Shown here: positions 1 to 5,134 of the stretch, piece after piece
How the letters are laid out: each line of letters opens with the position of its first letter
Position numbering within the stretch: the stretch's first letter is position 1
NCBI GenBank assembly: GCA_002733485.1
Contig: NVVU01000007.1
Location: 22,826-27,959, forward strand
Reading direction: 5' to 3'
Length of the DNA: 5,134 nt
Source: Robiginitomaculum sp.
Lineage (GTDB): Bacteria; Pseudomonadota; Alphaproteobacteria; Caulobacterales; Maricaulaceae
Position numbers and translations under genes: made by a program
The notes under the pieces: model-generated
What the model was told of the DNA's origin: nothing
The model's input: the letters and a program-made list of their open reading frames with translations, nothing else
The model's database searches: none

Positions 1-380
1 AGGCCCGCCTTTTTGGCCGCCGCCTTGGCCGCACCAAGCGTCACCCCGGCCTCGACCGTGAGGGTAGCGTTTTGCCTGTTCAGATCGCGCACATGGTTCA
101 GGTGTTGCGTGGAGACGAGCATTTCGCCCTGTGGAATTTGCGCGCCAACGAGGCCTGTATTGCCGCCCTGGGGCGTGATGGCAATGTGATGGGCGGCACA
201 ATAGGCCACAAGTTTTGCGCATTGTTCCGTACTTTGCGGTAATGCCAATAGCGGCGTTTTACCTTCCCAGCGATCGCGCCATTCGTGCAAAAAGGGAGAC
301 AGTTCATCATCGCTGTCTTTCCAGCCCTTGGGGCCAAGCATGGATTTAAGGTAGTCAATATGATGCGCGGGCAAGGTCAT
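1..380 (-). CDS. FAD-linked oxidase, GlcD / D-2-hydroxyglutarate dehydrogenase type (N-terminal part)
   Basis: This is a partial gene whose 3' end lies beyond the left edge; 126 complete codons are visible, starting at ATG 380-378. The protein begins MTLPAHHIDYLKSMLG. Residues 70-80 (PQGGNTGLVGA) are the pyrophosphate-binding signature of the PCMH-type FAD domain found in GlcD, D-lactate dehydrogenase and D-2-hydroxyglutarate dehydrogenase. Residues 107-113 (LTVEAGV) are the next conserved strand of that fold. Members of the family are usually about 460-480 residues and oxidise D-2-hydroxy acids, passing electrons from FAD to an acceptor such as the quinone pool or an electron-transfer flavoprotein. 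The substrate cannot be read from this fragment. The start codon overlaps the tsaC stop as ATGA, so translation is probably coupled; a weak GGAAG lies 13 bases upstream (394-398). The family call is secure, the exact enzyme is not. Confidence 0.9.
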   Translation of the reverse strand, partial: MTLPAHHIDYLKSMLGPKGWKDSDDELSPFLHEWRDRWEGKTPLLALPQSTEQCAKLVAYCAAHHIAITPQGGNTGLVGAQIPQGEMLVSTQHLNHVRDLNRQNATLTVEAGVTLGAAKAAAKKAG

Positions 381-1030
381 GGGCGCGGGAGGGCTTCCAT
401 GATGTTGTCTCTGGTCAAGCTGCCCTGCCGCAGAATTTTCAGGTTATCACCGCTGATATCCACCAAAGTAGAGGCAATGCCGTGCTGACACGGGCCATCA
501 TCAAGACAGATGGCCGCACCAGCACGAATAAATGGCGCAATGTCTTTGCCCTTCGTGGGGGCGGGTGCCCCGGTGCGATTGGCGCTGGGGGCGGCCAGCG
601 CGCCATCAAATTGCGCAATCAGGGCGCGGGTGTTTTGGTGGTCTGGCACACGCAGCCCAACGGTTTTCCCACTTGCCTGTACCACGGGACACAAGGGGGC
701 ATCCGTTTTGAGGGGAACAATCAGGGTAAACGGCCCCGGCCAGAATGCCTTGGCCAGAGCGCGGGCGCGATCATCAAAAATACCATAGCGCATGGCCATG
801 GAGAGATCAGCAACCAGCAGGCTGAAGGGCTGGCTCAGCGGGCGCTGTTTTAAGGCATAAAGCCGCTCTATGGCGGCAGCATTACTGGCATCGGCGGCCA
901 GTCCATAAACGGTTTCGGTGGGCACAATGATCAGTTCACCATCGCGAAGGGCGGTCATGGCGTCGGGCAAGGTATTGGCAAGAGATTGGTGTATGGCCAT
1001 CACCGGCGCATTAGAGCGGCTTGCGGGCAT
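377..1030 (-). CDS. tsaC: L-threonylcarbamoyladenylate synthase (YrdC/Sua5 family)
   Basis: The enzyme makes threonylcarbamoyl-AMP from threonine, bicarbonate and ATP in the cytoplasm, the first step of t6A37 formation on ANN-decoding tRNAs. The 217-residue product shows the YrdC-domain motifs in order: PTETVYGLAADA (37-48), the KxR pair K61/R63 followed by PFSLLV (68-73), WPGPFTLI (97-104), GLRVPDH (125-131), APSANRTG (147-154), STLVD (187-191) and ILRQG (199-203). It ends just after the YrdC domain, so it lacks the C-terminal Sua5 domain of the long (about 320-350 residue) form. ATG 1030 has GAGG (1036-1033) only 2 bases away, overlapping the upstream stop codon. ATG 1000 (residue 11) would give an N-terminus nearer the length of E. 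coli TsaC but has no visible ribosome binding site, so the start is uncertain by 10 residues. It lies 4 bases after the cytochrome-YceI gene and overlaps the FAD oxidase by 4. Confidence 0.95.
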   Translation of the reverse strand: MPASRSNAPVMAIHQSLANTLPDAMTALRDGELIIVPTETVYGLAADASNAAAIERLYALKQRPLSQPFSLLVADLSMAMRYGIFDDRARALAKAFWPGPFTLIVPLKTDAPLCPVVQASGKTVGLRVPDHQNTRALIAQFDGALAAPSANRTGAPAPTKGKDIAPFIRAGAAICLDDGPCQHGIASTLVDISGDNLKILRQGSLTRDNIMEALPRP

Positions 1031-1034
1031 CGCC

Positions 1035-2237
1035 TCAAGAGGCTTTGCGCCGTGTTGCGTTCAGGGACAGTTTGACCTGCACGGCCCGTTCCACATATTC
1101 GGCGCTGGGATCGGCATTGGCACCAATGCCGAAATCCAGCCGGTCCAGCACGGCAGTGCCTTCGGCATGGGCACTGTCCCCGGTGATCTGCAACTCGAAG
1201 GGAAAGGATACCGGCAGGCTCAGCCCGCGCAGGCTCAACCGGCCATCAACGACATAACTGCCGTTTTGAATGGCGCGAATATCCTGGCTTTTAAACATTG
1301 CGGTATTGTTGGTGGCAATATCAAACCAGTCGGCCTCGGGCAGGGCACCATCATAAGTGGCATCACCGGTATGCGCTGAGCCAAGGTCAATAATGGCCGT
1401 GATGTGCGCTTCGCGCAAATCCGCCGGGTCCAGAGAGATGTCCGCATTCCAGCGCACAAATTTCCCCTCTACGGAATTGCCTGCATGATTAAAGGCAAAG
1501 CTCAGCGAACTGGTGGCCGGATCGACGACCCAGTTACCGCTTTGCTCCCCGGTCATGCTGGCCGCAGGCACCGGGGCTGCATTGCCTGCCGTATTTCCCA
1601 GAAGCGCGATCAGCACAAATAATAATGCTGTACCGCCAAATACCAGCAAGGTTCCCCGAGGTTTTCGCGTTGGCGGATTTGTCCCGCCCAATTTGGGCAG
1701 CATGCGCGCCATTGCATTATCTTTGTCCATATACTGGTGCTTTAACGCAGCGCCGATATGCAAGACCAGTAGCCCCATCGTGCCAAAGGCCAAAATTTCA
1801 TGCACTTCGTGCAGGTCTCCGACAATGGCCTTTTTCTGCTCTACGGCCATTTGCGCCAGAAACCAGATATGGGGCCAGTTAAACAGAGTCAGAAACATGG
1901 TGGGGATATTTTTGGGCGAAGCCGACACCATCATCCAACCCGACAAGGGAATGGCTAAGATGAGTACAAAGAATGTAATATGGGTGACTTTCGCTAAAAT
2001 TTTTTCCCAGGGTTTCATGGTTGTCGGCAATGGTGGCGGCGGGTTCAGCAAACGCCAGCCAACACTGGCCAGTGATAAAAACAAAACCATCAGGCCAAAG
2101 CTTTTGTGCATCTGATAAACGGTGACTTGTATGGCCTTTGGCGTGTCCTCCATGAACAGGCCCACCGGAACCAGGGCAATAATAAATCCGGCGATCAGCC
2201 AGTGCAGGGTGATGGCGATGCGACTATAACGCTCCAT
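1035..2237 (-). CDS. Cytochrome b561 - YceI fusion protein
   Basis: This 400-residue membrane protein joins two families. Residues 1-170 are a bacterial (CybB/YceJ-type) cytochrome b561 with four helices at about 8-28, 45-65, 83-105 and 146-166. The likely haem ligands are H12 (LHW), H44 (MHKSFG), H146 (LHEVHE) and H160 (LHIGAALKH). The 14-residue spacing of the last pair matches my recollection of the di-haem ligands in E. coli CybB. A basic linker (RKPRG, 191-195) and a fifth helix (about 196-214) follow. Residues 235-393 are a YceI domain with WVVDPATSSLSF, GRLSLRGLSLPV and LDFGIGA. By the positive-inside rule the fifth helix carries the YceI domain to the periplasm. CybB moves electrons between superoxide and ubiquinone and YceI domains bind polyprenyl lipids, so quinone-linked electron transfer is plausible but inferred. 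AAGGA sits 9 bases before the ATG, inside the end of the upstream gene; the gap is 5 bases. The natural substrate is unknown. Confidence 0.93.
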   Translation of the reverse strand: MERYSRIAITLHWLIAGFIIALVPVGLFMEDTPKAIQVTVYQMHKSFGLMVLFLSLASVGWRLLNPPPPLPTTMKPWEKILAKVTHITFFVLILAIPLSGWMMVSASPKNIPTMFLTLFNWPHIWFLAQMAVEQKKAIVGDLHEVHEILAFGTMGLLVLHIGAALKHQYMDKDNAMARMLPKLGGTNPPTRKPRGTLLVFGGTALLFVLIALLGNTAGNAAPVPAASMTGEQSGNWVVDPATSSLSFAFNHAGNSVEGKFVRWNADISLDPADLREAHITAIIDLGSAHTGDATYDGALPEADWFDIATNNTAMFKSQDIRAIQNGSYVVDGRLSLRGLSLPVSFPFELQITGDSAHAEGTAVLDRLDFGIGANADPSAEYVERAVQVKLSLNATRRKAS

Positions 2238-2242
2238 ATTTC

Positions 2243-2878
2243 TTAATCCTTTGGTTTAATAAACTCGGCTTCGATGATGATCTGAACATCATCACCAACA
2301 ATTTTGGGGGCATAGGTGTTAAATCCCCAATCAGATCGTTTGATAATGGTTTTGGCGGAAAATCCCAGGGTGGGAACGCCGGCAAAAGGGCGCTTTTCAT
2401 GGCTGCCAGCCAGAGTCACGTCCAGAGTGACGGGTCTGCTCACGCCCAGAAAGTTCAAATCTCCGGTGACGGTCCCAGTGTGATTTCCGGTCAGGGTAAT
2501 GCCGGTGGCAGTAAAGGTAATCTTTGGGAACGCCCCGGCGTTAAACCATTTCGCATCGCTGGCCAGCACCTTGTCGAAATCCTCTTTTTCCGGATAGGGG
2601 TAATCGGTGCGAACCGATGCCGGATTAATCACGGCGCTAAGGGTGCTTTTTTCCGGGTGCGCCGCATTAAAGTTTAAATCAATATCAAAATCGGTAAAGC
2701 GGGCGGTATAATAGGCCAGCCCCATATGCTGTACTTTCCAGGTCAGGCTGGCATGGGTTTTATCCATTTCATAGGTGCCGTCGAACACCGAAGACATGGT
2801 CGGGGCCGGGGTGTGGGCGGCCAGGGCCAGGCCGGGCCCGGCAAGTGACAGGCTGGCCGCCAGAATCAGGGTTTTCAT
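2243..2878 (-). CDS. YceI family periplasmic protein (cleavable signal peptide)
   Basis: This is a 211-residue secreted protein. Residues 1-20 (MKTLILAASLSLAGPGLALA) form a Sec signal peptide with likely cleavage after ALA near residue 20. Residues 36-207 are one YceI (lipocalin-like beta-barrel) domain: YEMDKTHASLTWKVQHMG (36-53), TARFTDFD (58-65), FPKITFTAT (117-125), GDLNFLGVSRPVTLDV (139-154), GFSAKTIIKRSDWG (172-185) and VGDDVQIIIEAEF (194-206). Characterised YceI relatives bind a polyisoprenoid chain in the barrel, and E. coli yceI is co-transcribed with the b561 gene yceJ, the same pairing as here. A strong AAGGA lies 7 bases before the ATG, which fixes the start. The gene sits 36 bases after the YceI lipoprotein and 5 bases before the b561-YceI fusion. 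It is a clear paralogue of the lipoprotein (shared DKxHASL, TARFxDFD, IEAEF). Its ligand is not known. Confidence 0.94.
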   Translation of the reverse strand: MKTLILAASLSLAGPGLALAAHTPAPTMSSVFDGTYEMDKTHASLTWKVQHMGLAYYTARFTDFDIDLNFNAAHPEKSTLSAVINPASVRTDYPYPEKEDFDKVLASDAKWFNAGAFPKITFTATGITLTGNHTGTVTGDLNFLGVSRPVTLDVTLAGSHEKRPFAGVPTLGFSAKTIIKRSDWGFNTYAPKIVGDDVQIIIEAEFIKPKD

Positions 2879-2914
2879 GTTATTTTCCTTTTGCGGGGCT
2901 GTACGTGGGGGATT

Positions 2915-3520
2915 TCATGTTTTTAGAAACTCTGCCTCGATATGCACAATAATTTCATCGCCAACCCCAAATGCAGACCAGGCATTTGCCCCAAAGGCAC
3001 TGCGGGAAAAATGACCATCGGCAGAAAATCCAAGCACCTGTGCGCCGCGTAAGGGATCGCGCGCACCGCCATTAAAGTGTACGTTGAGTGTGATCGGTTG
3101 TGACACGCCGCGCAAGGTCAAAATACCGGTCACCGCACCATCTTGCGGCCCGGTACGGGTGATGGTTGAGGAGGTAAAGAGGATTTGTGGATAGGCTTTG
3201 GCGTCCAGCAGGTTTCGAGTGCCCGCCAGTTTGTGGTCAAAATCAGCCATGCCGGTATTGATCGAGGCCGCTTCAATCACCACGCTGAGTTGGCTGTTTT
3301 CAGGGGTATCCGGATCAAAATCAAGCGACGCATCAAAATCATCAAATCGGGCCGTAAACATGGAAAGTCCACCGCTATGGCTAAGACGTAAAATCAGGCT
3401 GGCATGATTTTTATCGAGTGTGTACGCGCCTTTTGGTGCAGCGGCAGGCCGCACGTCCGGTGTAGGGACACACGCCGCCAGCAACAGGAAAAGTCCGAAA
3501 CTGATCAGAAGAGCACGCAT
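2915..3520 (-). CDS. YceI family lipoprotein
   Basis: I start this 201-residue protein at ATG 3520 rather than at the upstream in-frame ATG 3562. The shorter form begins MRALLISFGLFLLLAAC, a textbook lipoprotein signal with lipobox LAAC and lipidated Cys17; the longer form would bury that signal behind 14 extra residues. TAGG (3531-3528) lies 7 bases before the chosen ATG. Position +2 after Cys is Val, not Asp, so by the E. coli Lol rule an outer-membrane location is likely. The YceI domain covers about residues 32-200: YTLDKNHASLILRLSHSGG, TARFDDFDASLDF, GILTLRGVSQPITLNV, LGFSADGHFSRSAFGA and VGDEIIVHIEAEF. It is the first gene after the FNR-type box and terminator, and probably heads the run of five minus-strand genes. 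It most likely binds an isoprenoid lipid as other YceI proteins do; its specific role is not known. Confidence 0.9.
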   Translation of the reverse strand: MRALLISFGLFLLLAACVPTPDVRPAAAPKGAYTLDKNHASLILRLSHSGGLSMFTARFDDFDASLDFDPDTPENSQLSVVIEAASINTGMADFDHKLAGTRNLLDAKAYPQILFTSSTITRTGPQDGAVTGILTLRGVSQPITLNVHFNGGARDPLRGAQVLGFSADGHFSRSAFGANAWSAFGVGDEIIVHIEAEFLKT

Positions 3521-3588
3521 AATGAAGCCTAGCGCATTTTCAGGTAAAACTGAACTGGCCATTCATCATGATCCATTGAGACGCACTT
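3521..3588 (-). promoter_or_regulatory. Probable promoter and 5' leader of the YceI operon
   Basis: These bases separate the FNR-type box from the YceI lipoprotein ATG. On the minus strand, CATGAT (3570-3565) is a 4/6 match to a sigma-70 -10 hexamer. It would start transcription near 3558 and place the centre of the upstream inverted repeat (3595.5) about 38 bases before +1, close to the -41.5 of an FNR class II activated promoter. No good -35 hexamer stands at the right distance, as expected for an activator-dependent promoter. The leader would be about 38 bases. The -10 is weak, so this is an inference from geometry. Confidence 0.35.
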
Positions 3589-3602
3589 TTGACCGGGATC
3601 AA
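3589..3602 (-). promoter_or_regulatory. FNR/FixK-type operator (TTGAT-CCCG-GTCAA)
   Basis: On the minus strand this reads TTGATCCCGGTCAA. It matches the FNR/Anr/FixK consensus TTGAT-N4-ATCAA at nine of ten specified positions and keeps the TTGA-N6-TCAA core perfectly. It lies about 70 bases upstream of the YceI lipoprotein start, in the only intergenic space ahead of the operon, at a distance suited to activation. Its first two bases overlap the T-tract of the hisS terminator. An oxygen- or redox-sensing CRP/FNR-family protein (FnrL, FixK or similar) is the natural candidate; which member binds cannot be told from the site. Confidence 0.6.
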
Positions 3603-3638
3603 AAAAGAGGGCTGGCGCGCAATGCACCAGCCCTTTTT
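3601..3638. terminator. Bidirectional rho-independent terminator downstream of hisS
   Basis: An 8-bp perfect stem AGGGCTGG (3608-3615) pairs with CCAGCCCT (3627-3634). Two further pairs follow a C-A mismatch (3617-3618 with 3624-3625), closing on loop GCAAT. It is flanked by AAAAAA (3601-3606) and TTTTT (3634-3638), so either transcript ends in a GC-rich hairpin plus a U-run. For the genes here the minus-strand reading matters: it lies about 110 bases after the hisS stop and separates hisS from the YceI operon. Confidence 0.88.
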
Positions 3639-3748
3639 AGGTCGGTCAATGAGGGGCGTTTCCTCCCCGAAAACGCCGAATGAAACGCCAAGCGCTTCAT
3701 CTGCTTGCATCTTTGGCGGTCAGGCGCAGAGAGTCAAGGCTCTGGCCG
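3639..3748. other. hisS 3' untranslated region, no gene seen
   Basis: These 110 bases lie between the hisS stop codon and its terminator. I see no coding region with a ribosome binding site on either strand. The only structure is a small hairpin, GGCGTTT (3655-3661) with AAACGCC (3671-3677) and a 9-base loop, with no U-run after it; it may only stabilise the hisS message end. Confidence 0.5.
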
Positions 3749-5134
3749 TTATTGATCATTTTGCACGGCGTCATGTACCAGCGCCACCAAAGAAGCCCGA
3801 GGGCCACTGGTTTGCGCCGGGCGCCCCTCGCGCCATTCTTTATTGTCCTTGATCTGCCCGGACATTTGCTGGCCCAGCACCAGGTTTTTCACCGTGACCT
3901 CGCCTATGGCGCGCTCATCCTCGCCCACGATAACCACGGCAGGAGCGCTGCGCTTGTCGGCATATTTCATTTGCGCCTTCATGCCGCTGCCGCCCATATA
4001 AACTTCGGTGCGGATCCCGGCGGCGCGTAATTCGGACGCTATGGCAAAATAGCTGGCCATCTGATCCGCCTCCAGCGCGAGCACCACGACCGGGCCACTG
4101 GCCTCGCCGCCAAGGCGGCCAAGAGCGTGCAAAGCGGCAGCAAAGCGCGATACCCCAAAGGAAAAGCCGGTGGCCGGCACAGGCTGGCCACGAAAGCGGG
4201 CAATCAAATCGTCATAACGCCCGCCGCCGCCGGCCGAGCCAAAGCGCGCCGGCTCGCCCTTGTCGTTCACCGTTTCAATGCGTAAATCGGCCTCAAATAC
4301 CGGCCCGGTATAATAGCCAAGTCCGCGCACAATGGAGGGGTCAATCATGGCGCGCCCATCGTCATAACCGGCGGCCTGCAACAGATCGGCAATGGCGCGC
4401 AGCTCGTCCAGGCCATCCTTGCCAATGCCCGATACCCCCATCAGGGGATCAAGGGCAGTAAAAGTCTTGTCCAGTGTATCGGCACCGGCACGGGTAAAGG
4501 CCAATACGGCCTCTATGCCTTTGGCATCCAGACCGGCGCCTTGGGTAAAGTCACCAGACTCATCCTTGCGGCCTTTGCCCAGAAGGTAGGCCACGGCATC
4601 CGGACCAAGGCGGTCCAGCTTGTCGATGGCGCGCAATACCCGCAGGCGTTGCACCGCACCTTCATCGGTTTCCGGCACGCCAATACCGCCCAATATTGCG
4701 TCCAGCAGTTTACGATTATTGATACGGATTACATATTCACCGCGTGCCAGCCCCGCCGCATCCATCACATCAGCGGCCAGCATGATCATTTCCGCATCTG
4801 CCGCTGGTCCGGGGGCGCCCACGGTGTCGGCATCGACCTGTATAAATTCGCGAAACCGCCCCGGCCCCGGTTTTTCATTGCGCCAGACCGGCCCCACTGC
4901 AAAGCGGCGCAAGGGCTTGGGTAGCGGGTCATAATTCTCGGCAACAAAACGTGCCAAAGGCGCGGTCAGGTCATAGCGCAGAGCCATCCACTGATCATCA
5001 TCATCAGGTAGCGCAAACACCCCTTCATTGGGGCGATCATCATCGGGCAAAAACTTGCCCAGACAGTCTGCATATTCCAGCGACGAGGTGGAAAGCGCCT
5101 CAAAGCCGTGGGCGTGATAAACCCCGGCGGCGGC
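3749..5134 (-). CDS. hisS: Histidyl-tRNA synthetase, divergent alphaproteobacterial type (N-terminus beyond window)
   Basis: The enzyme charges tRNA-His with histidine in the cytoplasm. The reading frame is open to the right edge; 461 residues are visible, numbered here from the codon at 5134. The first 28 (AAAGVYHAHGFEALSTSSLE and on) already match the HisRS catalytic domain, so the TTG at 5050 is not the start; comparison with family lengths suggests about 30-45 residues are missing. Motifs in order: RYDLTAPLARF (53-63), class II motif 2 WRNEKPGPGRFREF (84-97), the histidine-binding signatures RGLGYYTGPVFE (270-281) and GGGGRYDDL (302-310), and motif 3 GFSFGVSRF (323-331). The HGTP anticodon-binding domain fills about 347-440 (VVVLALEADQ, YADKRSAPAVVIVGEDE). 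The motif 2 sequence differs from the canonical ERPQxGRxRQF and fits the HisRS group known from alphaproteobacteria whose tRNA-His lacks G-1. A bidirectional terminator follows it. There are no frame breaks. Confidence 0.96.
   Translation of the reverse strand, partial: AAAGVYHAHGFEALSTSSLEYADCLGKFLPDDDRPNEGVFALPDDDDQWMALRYDLTAPLARFVAENYDPLPKPLRRFAVGPVWRNEKPGPGRFREFIQVDADTVGAPGPAADAEMIMLAADVMDAAGLARGEYVIRINNRKLLDAILGGIGVPETDEGAVQRLRVLRAIDKLDRLGPDAVAYLLGKGRKDESGDFTQGAGLDAKGIEAVLAFTRAGADTLDKTFTALDPLMGVSGIGKDGLDELRAIADLLQAAGYDDGRAMIDPSIVRGLGYYTGPVFEADLRIETVNDKGEPARFGSAGGGGRYDDLIARFRGQPVPATGFSFGVSRFAAALHALGRLGGEASGPVVVLALEADQMASYFAIASELRAAGIRTEVYMGGSGMKAQMKYADKRSAPAVVIVGEDERAIGEVTVKNLVLGQQMSGQIKDNKEWREGRPAQTSGPRASLVALVHDAVQNDQ

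Noticed and set aside
98..358. An 86-codon minus-strand frame at the left end
   Set aside because: It overlaps, in another frame, the clear FAD-oxidase reading frame with the PQGGNTGLVGA signature, which runs off the edge and so has no stop in the window.
2408..2432. Short direct repeat CCAGAGTCACG / CCAGAGTGACG
   Set aside because: It encodes the alternating residues of a beta strand (VTLDVTL) in the YceI domain and is explained by coding sequence.
2831..2842. 12-bp perfect palindrome GCCGGGCCCGGC
   Set aside because: It lies inside the signal-peptide codons (AGPG) of the second YceI gene, where GC-rich Ala/Gly/Pro codons give such palindromes easily; no regulatory position suggests itself.
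3655..3677. Hairpin GGCGTTT/AAACGCC as a second hisS terminator
   Set aside because: The stem is only 7 bp with a 9-base loop and has no U-run on the minus strand; the structure at 3601-3638 is far better.
3680..4924. Plus-strand open frames opposite hisS, such as 3680-4030 and 4541-4924
   Set aside because: They are antisense to a conserved hisS frame, lack ribosome binding sites and show no recognisable domain; they are by-products of GC-rich codon use.
5048..5050. TTG at 5050 as the hisS start
   Set aside because: The frame continues upstream to the window edge with conserved HisRS sequence (YHAHGFEALSTSSLEYAD), so the TTG is an internal leucine codon.
1..5134. Mobile element, CRISPR array, prophage or defence system
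   Set aside because: I found no transposase, integrase, terminal repeats, spaced repeats or defence domains; gene content is chromosomal and all genes are intact and co-oriented.

Overview
The window reads as a chromosomal segment of an alphaproteobacterium. The strongest clue is the histidyl-tRNA synthetase, whose motif 2 (WRNEKPGPGRFREF) belongs to the divergent alphaproteobacterial HisRS type. The order tsaC followed by an FAD-linked oxidase is also familiar from alphaproteobacteria. The genus cannot be named from this sequence alone. All six genes lie on the minus strand, so reading order runs from right to left. I see no mobile element, CRISPR array, tRNA or rRNA.

Layout in the direction of transcription. 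(1) 5134-3749 is hisS, open at the window edge and lacking its first few dozen residues. (2) 3748-3521 is a 228-base intergenic region. It holds a strong bidirectional terminator (3601-3638) and, overlapping the terminator T-tract by two bases, a 14-bp FNR/FixK-type inverted repeat (TTGAT-N4-GTCAA on the minus strand, 3602-3589). (3) 3520-1035 is a compact set of three genes that all carry YceI domains: a YceI lipoprotein, a YceI protein with a cleavable signal peptide, and a cytochrome b561 fused through a fifth transmembrane helix to a third, periplasmic YceI domain. (4) 1030-377 is tsaC, the threonylcarbamoyl-AMP synthase of the tRNA t6A pathway. (5) 380-1 is the N-terminal part of a GlcD/D-2-hydroxyglutarate dehydrogenase-type FAD oxidase, cut by the left edge.

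The last five genes are packed with gaps of 36, 5 and 4 bases and a 4-base ATGA overlap, and no terminator is visible between them. They probably form one transcription unit that starts just downstream of the FNR-type box. The main inference is a redox-related envelope module. A di-heme membrane cytochrome that exchanges electrons with the quinone pool is paired with three isoprenoid/quinone-binding-type YceI domains placed at three sites: outer-membrane lipid anchor, free periplasm, and tethered to the cytochrome. The module appears to be under an oxygen- or redox-sensing CRP/FNR-family regulator, with a housekeeping tRNA-modification gene and a flavin dehydrogenase riding behind it.
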